Source: Dietzia natronolimnaea (GTDB lineage Bacteria > Actinomycetota > Actinomycetes > Mycobacteriales > Mycobacteriaceae). Taken from it: DNA of 64,000 nucleotides. The notes under the pieces are model-generated. The model had not been told where the DNA came from and searched no databases. It worked only from the letters and a program-made list of their open reading frames with translations. A program made the translations under genes and the position numbers. This document shows positions 19,086 to 29,900 of the stretch, in pieces (position 1 is the first letter of the stretch; each line of letters starts with the position of its first letter). The stretch lies in the NCBI RefSeq assembly GCF_002289575.1, contig NZ_NTGA01000013.1, positions 1 to 64,000 on the forward strand. Reading direction: 5' to 3'.

Positions 19086-20825
19086 TCAGCCCGCGACGAC
19101 CGGATCCGCCCGGATGGCGGCCAGTCCGTTGATCTCCCGCCAGTAGCGATCCCCGGTCTCGGCCACCGTGTCGAGCCGCAGCAGGGACCGCTGGTCCACC
19201 ACGTACACCTCCCGGCCCGCGGCGGCGATCGCCGTGACGGGTCCGGCGATGTTGCGCTGCGAGAGCGGCGTGGTCATCGCGCCGTCGACGGTGATCGTGG
19301 TGACGGGTACCTCCGTGGTGTTCTGGCCGATCACGACAGTCGACCGGTCGCGCCACGCCACGACGGCGGCCGTCTCTCCCAACGCCCTCCCGATCTGCCG
19401 GAACGTTCCGGCGAGCGGCTGCCCGGTCTCCGCGGAGAGGGCGCCGATGAACACCTTGCCGTCGACCACCACCGCCAACTGTGCCCCGGACGGATCGATC
19501 CTCAGGCCGGTGAACCGGGAGCCGAGGGCGCGGAGCGGGGCGCCGTCCATCTCCTGGACGGACGGGGCCTGCACCCCGATGCCGACCCGCACCAGCCTCG
19601 TGTCGTCGACCATCACCCAGGCGCGCCCGTCCACGGGGTGGAAGGTGGGCCCGGTGAGGGTCTGGGCGACGAGGGCGTCGTCCGGCTCGCCGTCGACCGC
19701 GCCGATCAGCAGCCGTTGGGGCGCCGCGCGGTCTTCGCCGGCGATGACCGCCAGCGCTTCACCGTCGTGCGAGAGGGTCGCACTCCGACCCCCGCGGACC
19801 TGTGACCACGGGCCCCCCGCCGGTCTGGCCCCGGAGGCGTCCAACCTCACCAGGCCGTCGGCGGCGGTGAGCGCGTTGCGCATCGGTTCGACCGGCGGAT
19901 ACGGGTCGAACGTCCGGACGTCCTCCGTCGTCCACCCGTCCGCGAAGCGTTCGTCGAGCGGCGCGCCGTCCCGCTCGAGCCGGTACGGTCCGGGAACGTC
20001 CGCACGGGCCAGGGTCCACACGACCTGGGCGGCGAACTGCGTGGTGGCCTGGCTGCTCAGCACCGGCAGGCCCGTGAAGTCGATGGCGGTCCCGGCTCCC
20101 TGTTGCCCCTCGGCGGAATCGTCGGGACGAACCGAGACCGACGCCGGGATCCGGGACAGGACGGCGGACTCGAGCCCCGGTCGGGGCCCGGTGGCGAGCA
20201 GGTTGACCAGCGAGAACTCCAGGTCGGTCCGGTCCGCGGCCGTCCACCGCGTGTCGGGGACCAGCGAGTCGCCGGATCCGGAGAGGAAGAACAGGTCGCG
20301 CTGGGCGTAGGTGGAGACGAACTCGGTCCGCTCGAGCACGACACCCGGGGGAAGCTCGTCGATCCGCCACTGGCCGTCCCGCCGGGCCAGGCCGATCGTC
20401 ACCTCGAGTTGCCCGACGTCCTCCCTGAAAATGCCACCGGGATCGAGCGACCCGACCTTCTCGGCGCGCAGGGTGTACTCCGCGCGGTCGGCGCCCCGTC
20501 CGCCCTCGGCGCTGAGATCGGCCCGCAGGACGATGGTGGTCTGAGCCGAATCGTCCCAGGAGTCGGCCGCCTCCGGGGTGAGGAACTGCCGGGCCGCGGC
20601 GTGGCGCTGGTCCGCGATCGCCGCGGCCTTGAGGAAGTCGCGGACCAGCAGGTCCGGTTCCTGGTCGGGAACCGGGGTGGGGACGGCCAGTCCGGCACCG
20701 GACGGCGAGAACGTGTCGATGACCTGGGGGGACGACGACGAGGGCAGGGTCGCACAGCCGGACGCGGCCAGCACGGTCGCGCAGATCGTCGCGATCGCGA
20801 CGAGGAGTGCCCGGCCGCGGCTCAC
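19086..20825 (-). CDS. lpqB: lipoprotein LpqB, MtrB partner
   Basis: A 579-residue lipoprotein. The signal peptide ends in the lipobox LAASGC with Cys24 as the lipidation site. A GerMN-like region (VLERTEFVSTYAQRDLFFLSG) is followed by a C-terminal beta-propeller (residues roughly 290-579). In mycobacteria LpqB binds the sensor MtrB and modulates MtrA signalling and cell wall homeostasis. GTG 20825 overlaps the mtrB stop by four bases (GTGA), preceded by GAGGAGG. Confidence 0.95.
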   Translation of the reverse strand: MSRGRALLVAIATICATVLAASGCATLPSSSSPQVIDTFSPSGAGLAVPTPVPDQEPDLLVRDFLKAAAIADQRHAAARQFLTPEAADSWDDSAQTTIVLRADLSAEGGRGADRAEYTLRAEKVGSLDPGGIFREDVGQLEVTIGLARRDGQWRIDELPPGVVLERTEFVSTYAQRDLFFLSGSGDSLVPDTRWTAADRTDLEFSLVNLLATGPRPGLESAVLSRIPASVSVRPDDSAEGQQGAGTAIDFTGLPVLSSQATTQFAAQVVWTLARADVPGPYRLERDGAPLDERFADGWTTEDVRTFDPYPPVEPMRNALTAADGLVRLDASGARPAGGPWSQVRGGRSATLSHDGEALAVIAGEDRAAPQRLLIGAVDGEPDDALVAQTLTGPTFHPVDGRAWVMVDDTRLVRVGIGVQAPSVQEMDGAPLRALGSRFTGLRIDPSGAQLAVVVDGKVFIGALSAETGQPLAGTFRQIGRALGETAAVVAWRDRSTVVIGQNTTEVPVTTITVDGAMTTPLSQRNIAGPVTAIAAAGREVYVVDQRSLLRLDTVAETGDRYWREINGLAAIRADPVVAG

Positions 20826-22549
20826 GAACGGACCTCCTCGGAGCCGGGGACACGCGTCAGGGGCGTTGGGGACCCCGTGCGCACCAGCCGCGCCTCGTCC
20901 TCCGGTGTCAGCGGCAGCGGGCTCGAGGTGAGGGTTCCGCCGTGGCGACGGGGGATGGTCAGGCGGAAGCACGACCCCTCCCCCGGGCTCCCCCAGCAGT
21001 CCAGACGACCGCCGTGGAGCTTGGCGTCCTCGAGCGCGATCGCCAGACCGAGCCCGGTCCCGCCCGACCGACGGACCCGGGAGGGATCGGCGCGCCAGAA
21101 GCGGTTGAACACCAGCGACTCCTCGCCGGGCTTGAGCCCCACGCCGTGGTCGCGGACCGAGACCGCGAGGGCCGCCTCCGACCCCCGGAGGGTCACGCGC
21201 ACGGGCTTGGACTCCGAGTGGTCGAGGGCGTTGGCGATGAGGTTGCGCAGGATGCGCTCGACCCGACGGGAATCCACCTCGGCCATCACCGGTTCGGACG
21301 GCATGTCCAACTCCACCTGGACTCCCGCGGACTCCGCGATGTGCGACACGGTGGACACCGCGTCCTCGACCGCCCCCCGCACGTCCAACGCGGCCACCGA
21401 CAACTCCGCCATCCCGGCGTCGTGGCGGGAGACCTCGAGGAGGTCGGTGAGCAGGCTCTCGAACCGGTCGAGCTCGGACTCCAACAGTTCCACCGCGCGC
21501 TTGGTCGGGGGATCCAGGTCCCCGGCCGAGTCCGAGATGATGTCGGCCGCCATCCGGACCGTGGTCAGCGGGGTACGCAGCTCGTGGGAGACGTCCGAGG
21601 TGAACCGCTTCTGCAGGTCCCCGAACTCCTCCAACTGGGTGATCTGGTCCGACAGGCTCTGCGCCATGTCGTTGAACGCCATGGCCAGTCGGGCGACATC
21701 GTCCTCTCCCCGGATCACCATCCGTTCCTTGAGGTGGCCGTTGGCGAACCGCTGCGCGATCGACGCCGCCTGGCGGACCGGGAGCACCACCTGTCGTGCG
21801 ACCATCCACGCGATCGCTGCGCTGAGCACGATGATCGCCAGGCCCGCTGTCGCGACGATCCCGCGCATGATCCCGAGGGTCTGCTCCTCGGCGATGAGCG
21901 GGTAGACCAGGTAGAGCTCGAGACCGGGGATCGAGGAATCCGTGGGGGTGCCGATGATGAGCGCCGACGTCTCCTCGTCGCGGAACACGACCGGCTCGAT
22001 CTTCTGCGCCACGAGGCCCCGCTGCACCAGCGCCTGGAGGTCCGCCGGCACCTGCGCGTCGGCAGGGCTGACGACCTGCCCGCGGCCGGTCTGGTCGGGG
22101 ACCACGAGGATCGGCTCGAAGGTTCCCGCGTGGACGGATTCACCCTCCGCGGCGACACCCCGCTCCCCGAGTGCGCTGCGCGCCTGGTCGAGCCGTGACT
22201 GTTCGCTCGTGCCCTCGTCGGTCGCGGCGATCTGCGCCTCGACGGTGACCCGCAGCCTGCCCGTCTGCTCGACCGCGGCGTCGAGCTTGGTCGAGAGCAA
22301 CTGTGTGGCCATCTGGCTCTGCAACATGAACGCGATCGTGAGGATCACCCCCATCGACAGCGCCAGGGTGGAGGTGACCACGCGGAGCTGGAGGGAACGT
22401 CGCCACATCCTGGCGATCCGCATCCCCATAACGGTGAGATCCAGGTCCCGGAGCCGCTCCCTGAGCGTCGGCGACGAGTCGGCCACGTCCCTGGTGTCGC
22501 GCTCGTCGCCGGAGGACGCCGACGCGTCGTCCGTGCGACGGTCGGTCAC
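20822..22549 (-). CDS. mtrB: sensor histidine kinase MtrB
   Basis: A 575-residue membrane kinase. Two membrane segments (LRVVTSTLALSMGVILTIAF and IVATAGLAIIVLSAAIAWMV) flank an extracytoplasmic sensor of about 150 residues. HAMP, the dimerisation helix with phosphoacceptor H322 in SHELRTPLTTV, and the ATPase domain (N-box NLIANALDH, DHGVGL, GTGLGLAI) follow. It phosphorylates MtrA and links division and osmotic state to wall hydrolase expression. mtrA overlaps its start by four bases. Confidence 0.97.
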   Translation of the reverse strand: MTDRRTDDASASSGDERDTRDVADSSPTLRERLRDLDLTVMGMRIARMWRRSLQLRVVTSTLALSMGVILTIAFMLQSQMATQLLSTKLDAAVEQTGRLRVTVEAQIAATDEGTSEQSRLDQARSALGERGVAAEGESVHAGTFEPILVVPDQTGRGQVVSPADAQVPADLQALVQRGLVAQKIEPVVFRDEETSALIIGTPTDSSIPGLELYLVYPLIAEEQTLGIMRGIVATAGLAIIVLSAAIAWMVARQVVLPVRQAASIAQRFANGHLKERMVIRGEDDVARLAMAFNDMAQSLSDQITQLEEFGDLQKRFTSDVSHELRTPLTTVRMAADIISDSAGDLDPPTKRAVELLESELDRFESLLTDLLEVSRHDAGMAELSVAALDVRGAVEDAVSTVSHIAESAGVQVELDMPSEPVMAEVDSRRVERILRNLIANALDHSESKPVRVTLRGSEAALAVSVRDHGVGLKPGEESLVFNRFWRADPSRVRRSGGTGLGLAIALEDAKLHGGRLDCWGSPGEGSCFRLTIPRRHGGTLTSSPLPLTPEDEARLVRTGSPTPLTRVPGSEEVRS

Positions 22550-23235
22550 GAGACCGGACCGGCCTTGTACCCGACGCCGCGCACGGTGAGGACGACCTCG
22601 GGGTTCTCCGGGTCCTTCTCGATCTTCGCCCGCAAGCGCTGGACGTGGACGTTGACCAGCCGGGTGTCGGCCGAGTGACGGTAGCCCCAGACGTGCTCGA
22701 GGAGCACCTCGCGGGTGAAGACCTGGCGGGGCTTTCGCGCGAGTTCCACGAGCAGGTCGAACTCCAGCGGGGTGAGCGGAATCGGGGTCCCCTCCCGCGT
22801 CACCGTGTGGGCGGGCACGTCGATGCTCACATCCCCGATGTGCAGGAGTTCGCTCGGCTCGTCCTCACCACGCCGCAGCCGCGCCCGGATCCGGGCCACC
22901 AGCTCCTTGGGCTTGAACGGCTTCATGATGTAGTCGTCGGCCCCGGACTCGAGTCCCAGCACCACGTCCACGGTGTCGGTCTTGGCGGTGAGCATGACGA
23001 TCGGCACCCGCGACTCCCCGCGGATGTCCCGACACACGTCGATTCCGCTCCGGCCCGGGAGCATGAGGTCCAGCAGGACCAGATCGGGTTGGACCGCGCG
23101 GAAGGTCTCGATGGCCTGGACACCGTCGCCCACGACCTCGGTCTCGAACCCCTCGCCCCGCAGGACGATGGTGAGCATCTCTGCCAGGGCGGCGTCGTCG
23201 TCGACGACGAGGATCTTCGGGGTCATTGTCACCAC
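22546..23235 (-). CDS. mtrA: response regulator MtrA
   Basis: An OmpR/PhoB-type regulator of 229 residues if GTG 23235 is used. The receiver domain has the acidic pocket (VVDDD), the phosphoacceptor Asp in DLVLLDLMLPG, and the conserved T and K (MLTAKTD, IMKPFKP). The winged helix contains VWGYRHSADTRLVNVHVQRLR. The start is uncertain: GTG 23235 gives V-V-T-M-T-P-K, aligning with M-D-T-M in mycobacterial MtrA; ATG 23226 is the alternative. No clear ribosome site precedes either. It is essential in M. tuberculosis. Confidence 0.96.
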   Translation of the reverse strand: MVTMTPKILVVDDDAALAEMLTIVLRGEGFETEVVGDGVQAIETFRAVQPDLVLLDLMLPGRSGIDVCRDIRGESRVPIVMLTAKTDTVDVVLGLESGADDYIMKPFKPKELVARIRARLRRGEDEPSELLHIGDVSIDVPAHTVTREGTPIPLTPLEFDLLVELARKPRQVFTREVLLEHVWGYRHSADTRLVNVHVQRLRAKIEKDPENPEVVLTVRGVGYKAGPVS

Positions 23236-23336
23236 TTGTGTCGGCGTGTGTGTCGGCATGTGTTCATGAAGACCTTACCCGTCCCGCACGCGCGGGACGG
23301 GGCCGCGCCTCGGCTCGGTGTCCGGTCTCCGACCGC

Positions 23337-23975
23337 TCAGTGTCCCGCCACGAGGTCGGCCAACCGTCGCACGTCGGGGTCGACGCCCAGCACCTGCCAG
23401 GGCGAGCGCCACCCGGTGGCGGCGAGTCGGCGGTAGATCTCCCCGGTCGCGGCCTGGAGGGCGGCGTCCCTCTCGTAGCGGTCCCGGGTCCGACCCGGGT
23501 CCGCCGTCTCGCGGGATCCCGCCCTCTCGGCCGCCAGCGCGACAGGGGTGTCGAGCAGGATCTGCAGGTCCGGGGTCGGCAACCCGAGGCGGTCGAACTC
23601 GAGCTCACCGATCCAGCGGAGAACCTCGTCCTGGCGGCCCGGGCCGAGCCGGGCCGCCGTGTACGCGGCGTTGGACGCTACGTAACGGTCGAGCAGGACC
23701 ACGTCGTGGGAGCTGATCAGGTCGCCCAGCTCGCCCAGCGCCGCGTGCCGGTCCAGAGCGAACAGCAACGCCATCGCGTGCGGCGAGTCGGCGGCGCCGG
23801 CCTGACCGCCGTGCAGGGCGTCCGCGGCGAGGTCGGCGTGCAGGGTCCCGTACCGGGGAAAGGCGAGCCGACCGACCGACACGCCCCGGTCGGTGAGCTC
23901 ACCGACCAGGGCGGTCGTCAGGGTGTTCTTGCCCGCGCCGTCGAGCCCCTCGACGACGACAAGTCGCGCGACCAC
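23337..23975 (-). CDS. tmk: thymidylate kinase
   Basis: A 212-residue dTMP kinase, making dTDP for DNA synthesis. The P-loop is GLDGAGKNT, with Asn where many enzymes have Ser/Thr; M. tuberculosis Tmk has GAGKRT at this point, so the site varies in the clade. The DRY motif (LLDRYVASNAAY) and lid (RDRYERDAALQ) are present. GTG 23975 lies 11 bases after sahH. It heads the mtrA-mtrB-lpqB-comF run, with 100 bases before mtrA. Confidence 0.95.
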   Translation of the reverse strand: MVARLVVVEGLDGAGKNTLTTALVGELTDRGVSVGRLAFPRYGTLHADLAADALHGGQAGAADSPHAMALLFALDRHAALGELGDLISSHDVVLLDRYVASNAAYTAARLGPGRQDEVLRWIGELEFDRLGLPTPDLQILLDTPVALAAERAGSRETADPGRTRDRYERDAALQAATGEIYRRLAATGWRSPWQVLGVDPDVRRLADLVAGH

Positions 23976-23986
23976 CGGAAAACGGG

Positions 23987-25453
<1,467 letters not shown>

Positions 25454-25497
25454 GTGTGCGACCAGCTCCTCGTGATTCGTGGAAAGACTCCCGCACC

Positions 25498-25503
25498 ACA
25501 GTA
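25498..25503 (-). promoter_or_regulatory. possible sahH -10 hexamer
   Basis: TACTGT on the minus strand, between manA and sahH, giving a leader of about 40 bases. No good -35 is visible. Confidence 0.35.
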
Positions 25504-25513
25504 GCGGGGTGTT

Positions 25514-26755
25514 CTACCGGTGCGGCGTCCCCGTCGCCGGACCGCCGACACGGGTGCGGAAGACGGTCGCCCCGTCCACGGCCTCCAGCTCGACCTCCGG
25601 AGTCGAGGCGGGCACCCACACCGCGTGGCCGGGCCCCAGTGTCTCCGTGGTCCCGTTCTCCGTCACGCGCACCAACCCGGAGGTACACAGCAGGACCTCC
25701 GGGCCGTCCGTGGGATAGCCGACGGGACCGGAGGCGGCGGGGAGCTCGATGCGCGAGAGCGCGAAGTCCGGCTCCGGCGTGGGGTAGTCCATCTCCCCCG
25801 GTATCCCACGGTCGGCCCGGACCGGCCGGACCGTGGGGTCCAGCAGGGGGTCGAACGCGAGTACGCGCATCAGCTCCGGGACGTCGACGTGCTTGGGCGT
25901 CAGTCCCCCGCGCAGGACGTTGTCCGAGTTGGCCATCACCTCCACCCCCACGCCGCGGAGATAGGCGTGGAGCTGACCCGGTCCCAGGTACACGGCCTCC
26001 CCCGGGAGGAGCACCACCCTGTTCAGCAACAGGGCGCCCAGGACCCCCGGGTCCGTGGGGTAGCGCTCGGCCAACTCCACCACGGTCGTGGCCTCGTGCG
26101 ACCACCGCCCGGCGACGCCTTCCACCGTGAGGTAGTCGACGGCCCCGGCGACGAGGTCCGCCACCACCGTCGCCAGCGCGGTGTGCGGCATTGTCACGAA
26201 GGTGGTGAACACTGCACGCAGGCCCTCGGCGTCCGGTTGCCCGTCCAGCATCTCGCGGTAGGGACGAAGCGCGGGGACGTCCAACGCGTCCAACAACTCC
26301 ACGGTCCGGGCAACGGGCCGGAACCCCACCAGCGCGTGGAACTCCGTCAGCGCCACCAGGATCTCGGGCTTGTGGTTGGTGTCGCGGTAGTTACGATCCG
26401 GTGCGTGCAGGGCGATCCCCCGCGCATCCTCCGCGGCGAACCCTTCTCTCGCCCGCTCCGGGGACGGGTGGGCCTGCAGGGAGAGCGCCTGCTCGGCGGA
26501 CAGGAGCTTGACGAGGAACGGCAACCCTCCGCCGTGCTGCGCGGCCACCCGGGCACCGAGTTCCCCCTCGGGGTCGGCGGCGATCCGTGCGTCCAACCCC
26601 CGCCCGTCCGCGCAGAGCGACGAGCCGGAGTCGTGGGCACCGAACCAGTGCTCGGCGACCGGGTGCGGTGCCGGGGAGTGCGTCCCGCACAACTCGGGGA
26701 GCGCGGTCCGGGAGCCCCAGGCGTACGCCTGGACGACCGGGCTGAGTGCCACCAC
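25514..26755 (-). CDS. manA: mannose-6-phosphate isomerase, class I
   Basis: A 413-residue zinc isomerase converting fructose-6-phosphate to mannose-6-phosphate for mannan, PIM and LAM synthesis. Zinc-site motifs are LSLQAHPSPERA, NYRDTNHKPEI with the following Glu/His, and LGPGQLHAYLRGVGVEVMANSDNVLRGGLTPK. It ends an operon pmmA-tobH-manA that runs from fructose-6-phosphate to mannose-1-phosphate. Start GTG 26755 lies 4 bases after the upstream stop. Confidence 0.96.
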   Translation of the reverse strand: MVALSPVVQAYAWGSRTALPELCGTHSPAPHPVAEHWFGAHDSGSSLCADGRGLDARIAADPEGELGARVAAQHGGGLPFLVKLLSAEQALSLQAHPSPERAREGFAAEDARGIALHAPDRNYRDTNHKPEILVALTEFHALVGFRPVARTVELLDALDVPALRPYREMLDGQPDAEGLRAVFTTFVTMPHTALATVVADLVAGAVDYLTVEGVAGRWSHEATTVVELAERYPTDPGVLGALLLNRVVLLPGEAVYLGPGQLHAYLRGVGVEVMANSDNVLRGGLTPKHVDVPELMRVLAFDPLLDPTVRPVRADRGIPGEMDYPTPEPDFALSRIELPAASGPVGYPTDGPEVLLCTSGLVRVTENGTTETLGPGHAVWVPASTPEVELEAVDGATVFRTRVGGPATGTPHR

Positions 26756-26759
26756 GGGT

Positions 26760-27854
26760 CTAGAGCCCCCCCACCAGGTAATACGCCGCGGAGAGCTCGG
26801 TCCGTGCCATGAGCGCGGCCACCCTTCCGCTCAACGGGTCCGGTGCGGCGCCGAGAGTGTCCCGACCGCGATCGGAGATCCACTCGACGTCCACGAGCGG
26901 ACCCGCGGTCAGGCGGACGAACTCCTCGTCCGCGCTCAACACCATACCGAGGTGCCGGATCGTCCTGTGTTCGCGCTCACCGTCCAACTCGTCATCGTGG
27001 AACAGACTCGCGAGTGGGTCTTCGGCGGGCAGGCCTCGCGCGCGCTCGGCCTGGGACCGGACCGCGTCCGAGACGGAGGAGGCCGCCGTGACCCTGCCGG
27101 CGTCGCAGAACGCCGCGACCGCGCGGTCGCAGTACGCGGCCGAGACCGGATCGGCGTGGATCCACACGAGCGGGTCCGTGCCGGAGACGGCGGTGGCCAG
27201 GAGCTTGGCCGGGTTGACAGGGGTCGCGAGATCGGGTCCCAGACCCTCGAGTTCGACGTCGACGACGTCCGCGGCCACGCCGACGTCCAGTCCCGGCACG
27301 CCGAGGGCGGTGAGGACCGCCATCCCCGCGGCCAGGTGGTGCAGGACCCCCCGGTGCGGCGGGAGGTACGGGAGCGGGGAGAGCCAGACGGCACGGCCCC
27401 CTCCCGACTCGCCCACGGGTCCTTCCTTCGGCACGTCCACCACGACGACGGCGCCCCTGTGGGCGGCGGAGTCGACGGCCGATGCGAGGTCACGGTCCCC
27501 GGCGTCGTCGCCCGATACCAGGACGACGTCCAGGGCCCCGACCCATGTGGGAAGGGTGTGGGCGTGGACGAGCGGCGGGACCGCGGCCCCGCCGACGGTC
27601 TCGCAGAGAGCGGCGACCACCCGGGCGGCCTGGCGGGCCCGGTCCGACCGCCCGGTGACCCAGACGAGTGACCGCGGCCGGAACCCCACCAGGCCGTCCA
27701 GGGTCCCGGCGTCCACGGCGGTCGCGACCGACCGGAGCTGGGCACCCGCCATCGACGCGTGGAGCAGTGCGCCGGTGGCGTCGGACGAGCGGAGGGCCTC
27801 GGCGTCGTCCAGATCGACCCGGCCGGCCCCCGTGTCGCTGGTGAGGTCAGGCAC
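26760..27854 (-). CDS. TobH-like SIS-fold protein (Rv3256c family)
   Basis: A 364-residue protein of the family found between pmmA and manA in Mycobacteriales (Rv3256c; TobH-like). It resembles the SIS domain of bifunctional phosphoglucose/phosphomannose isomerases, but catalytic residues are not clearly visible. Its placement suggests a part in mannose metabolism; this is inference from context. GTG 27854 overlaps the pmmA stop by 8 bases, showing translational coupling. Confidence 0.82.
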   Translation of the reverse strand: MPDLTSDTGAGRVDLDDAEALRSSDATGALLHASMAGAQLRSVATAVDAGTLDGLVGFRPRSLVWVTGRSDRARQAARVVAALCETVGGAAVPPLVHAHTLPTWVGALDVVLVSGDDAGDRDLASAVDSAAHRGAVVVVDVPKEGPVGESGGGRAVWLSPLPYLPPHRGVLHHLAAGMAVLTALGVPGLDVGVAADVVDVELEGLGPDLATPVNPAKLLATAVSGTDPLVWIHADPVSAAYCDRAVAAFCDAGRVTAASSVSDAVRSQAERARGLPAEDPLASLFHDDELDGEREHRTIRHLGMVLSADEEFVRLTAGPLVDVEWISDRGRDTLGAAPDPLSGRVAALMARTELSAAYYLVGGL

Positions 27855-29262
27855 GGACGATCGCGAGGACCTCGTCGACGACCGCGGCGACGCCCTCCCC
27901 GGTGGGCGCCTCCGCGTTCAGACGCAGCAGCGGTTCGGTGTTCGAGGCCCGCAGGTTGAACCACGCGCCGTCCCCGAGGTCCACCGTGACGCCGTCGAGC
28001 CGGTCGACGGACACGGCGCGGCCGGCGAACGCGTCGATGACCTCCTCCATCCGGGCTACCTGCGCCTCCGCGGAGTCCAGGGTCGAGTTGATCTCCCCCG
28101 ACGCGGCGTACCGGGTGTACTCCGCCATCACCTCCGAGAGCGGGGCGTCCTGCTCCCCGAGGGCGGCGAGGGTGTGCATGGCCGCGAGCATCCCCGAGTC
28201 GGCGCCCCAGAAGTCGCGGAAGTAGTAGTGCGCCGAGTGTTCGCCGCCGAAGACCGCACCGGTGTCCGCCATCTGCGCCTTGATGAAGCTGTGCCCGACC
28301 CGGGTCCGGACCGCGACGCCGCCCTTCTCCTCGACCAGTTCGGGGACGGCCCGGGAGGTGATGAGGTTGTAGATGATGGACGCGCCGGGCTCCTTGTCGA
28401 GTTCGCGGCCGGCCACCAGCGCGGTGATGGCCGACGGCGCGACGGGCTCACCCCGCTCGTCCACCACGAAGCAGCGGTCGGCGTCGCCGTCGAACGCGAG
28501 CCCGATGTCCGCTCCGCTCTCACGGACCAACGACTGGAGGTCGACCAGGTTGGCCGGTTCGAGGGGGTTGGCCTCGTGATTGGGGAAGTTGCCGTCGAGC
28601 TCGAAGTACAGGGGCACGATCTCCAGCGGCAGGCCGCTGAGGACCGCGGGCACCGTGTGACCACCCATCCCGTTCCCGGCGTCGACCGCCACCTTGAGCG
28701 GGCGGATTGCCGAGAGATCGACCAGTTCACGGAGGTAGGAGCCGTAACCGTCGAGGACGTCACGCTCGGAGACCGTGCCGGCCTCACCGTCGTAGGCGGG
28801 CACACCTTCGACGAGCTCGTCGGCGATCGTGCGGAGGCCGGACTCCTGACCGACCGGCTTGGCGCCCGCACGGCAGAGTTTGATCCCGTTGTACCGGGCC
28901 GGGTTGTGGCTGGCGGTGAACATGGCGCCCGGGCAGTCGATCATCCCGGAGGCGTAGTAGAGCTGGTCGGTCGAGGCGAGGCCGATCGTCACCACGTCGA
29001 GCCCCTGGGAGGTGACGCCGTCGCCGAACGCCCTGGACAGCGCCGGAGAGGAGTCACGCATGTCATGACCCACCACGACGGTGTCAGAACCCTCGGAGCG
29101 CATCAGCCGGGCGAACGACGCGCCGACCTCGCGAACGAAATCCTCGTCGATCTGCTCCCCCACGACGCCGCGGACGTCGTAGGCCTTGATGACTGCTCGG
29201 ATGGACTCGGCGGTGCGTGGCACGTGCTGCTCCAGGGATGAGAGGCGGTCGGACGGTGTCAT
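27847..29262 (-). CDS. manB: phosphomannomutase/phosphoglucomutase
   Basis: A 471-residue alpha-D-phosphohexomutase interconverting mannose-6- and mannose-1-phosphate. The phosphoserine loop is TASHNPARYNG, the metal site DGDADRCF, the sugar loop GGEHSAHYYF, and the phosphate loop RASNTEPLLRLN. ATG 29262 lies 6 bases after a TAGGGT hexamer, so it is probably a leaderless operon head. It corresponds to Rv3257c. A second mutase gene lies at 58.1 kb. Confidence 0.95.
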   Translation of the reverse strand: MTPSDRLSSLEQHVPRTAESIRAVIKAYDVRGVVGEQIDEDFVREVGASFARLMRSEGSDTVVVGHDMRDSSPALSRAFGDGVTSQGLDVVTIGLASTDQLYYASGMIDCPGAMFTASHNPARYNGIKLCRAGAKPVGQESGLRTIADELVEGVPAYDGEAGTVSERDVLDGYGSYLRELVDLSAIRPLKVAVDAGNGMGGHTVPAVLSGLPLEIVPLYFELDGNFPNHEANPLEPANLVDLQSLVRESGADIGLAFDGDADRCFVVDERGEPVAPSAITALVAGRELDKEPGASIIYNLITSRAVPELVEEKGGVAVRTRVGHSFIKAQMADTGAVFGGEHSAHYYFRDFWGADSGMLAAMHTLAALGEQDAPLSEVMAEYTRYAASGEINSTLDSAEAQVARMEEVIDAFAGRAVSVDRLDGVTVDLGDGAWFNLRASNTEPLLRLNAEAPTGEGVAAVVDEVLAIVRA

Positions 29263-29268
29263 CAGACG

Positions 29269-29274
29269 ACCCTA
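29269..29274 (-). promoter_or_regulatory. -10 hexamer TAGGGT, leaderless manB operon
   Basis: TAGGGT, 6 bases, then ATG 29262; no ribosome site. Confidence 0.6.
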
Positions 29275-29329
29275 CCCGCCGGGTTCCCACCCGGCCCGCG
29301 CCTCGCGGTCGGGGGCGGCCGGCGGCCGG

Positions 29330-29806
29330 TCAACCGAGCTCCGGACCCGGCTCCCGGTCCCCGTCGGCGGGCTCCGCGGACGACGTGTCGACACGGTCGG
29401 TCGCGTTCGGGACGACCCGCAGGTGGGGGCGGGAGCCGGAGGGCTCGACCGACTCCTCTGCGAGCACCGGGGCGGGGTCCGAGACCCCCAGTCGCCGCAG
29501 GCGGTCGGCGTCCACGAGCGCGGCCCCCGCCCGCCGACCGCCGACGGGGCCTCCGGCGACGGCGTCCAGCAGCGCCGTGAGGTCGGAATCCTCCGCCGAG
29601 ACGTCGATGTCGGGATGGCGGACCAGATCCCAGCCCCGGGGGGCGGTGATGCGCAGGGCGTGCGCCGCGCACAGGTCCCACGAGTGGGGCTCCGAGATCG
29701 CCGGGAGCGGTCCGACGACGGCCGTCGAGTCGGCGTAGACATAGGTGAGCGTGGCGACCGCGCGGTTGGGACATCCCGGGCGGCAGCAACGACGGTTCTC
29801 ACTCAC
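29330..29806 (-). CDS. DUF3499 zinc-ribbon-like protein (Rv3258c)
   Basis: A 158-residue protein of the DUF3499 family. The N-terminus has CCRPGCPNRAVATLTYVYAD, then WDLCAAHALRITAPRGW, so the cysteines and histidine may hold zinc. The C-terminal 70 residues are acidic, Pro-rich and probably disordered. GTG 29806 is chosen because TACGCT lies 8 bases upstream and no ribosome site exists. Divergent from the Rv3259-like gene. Function unknown. Confidence 0.85.
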   Translation of the reverse strand: MSENRRCCRPGCPNRAVATLTYVYADSTAVVGPLPAISEPHSWDLCAAHALRITAPRGWDLVRHPDIDVSAEDSDLTALLDAVAGGPVGGRRAGAALVDADRLRRLGVSDPAPVLAEESVEPSGSRPHLRVVPNATDRVDTSSAEPADGDREPGPELG

Positions 29807-29814
29807 GAGACCCC

Positions 29815-29820
29815 AGCGTA
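29815..29820 (-). promoter_or_regulatory. -10 hexamer TACGCT, leaderless DUF3499 gene
   Basis: TACGCT on the minus strand, 8 bases before GTG 29806. Confidence 0.5.
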
Positions 29821-29888
29821 GTCCCGTCGGGCCGCCTCGTGCGCCGCGACCCGCCGCCACGGTGCCGCGGGCTGTCGGGGGCGGCGGC

Positions 29889-29894
29889 TACCCT
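29889..29894 (+). promoter_or_regulatory. -10 hexamer TACCCT, leaderless Rv3259-like gene
   Basis: TACCCT, 6 bases, then ATG 29901; no ribosome site. Confidence 0.6.
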
Positions 29895-29900
29895 CGCCTC

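Noticed and set aside
19086-21809. An unbroken lpqB frame running 330 codons into mtrB
   Set aside because: The upstream part overlaps the mtrB kinase domain out of frame. The signal peptide and lipobox place the lpqB start at 20825.
25454-25513. S-adenosylhomocysteine riboswitch before sahH
   Set aside because: The leader is about 40 bases, too short for the fold, and no matching pairing was seen.
27847-29262. Horizontal transfer of the mannose operon because a second mutase exists
   Set aside because: Both mutases have the M. tuberculosis order and the same base composition as neighbours; they are different subfamilies, not a recent duplicate.
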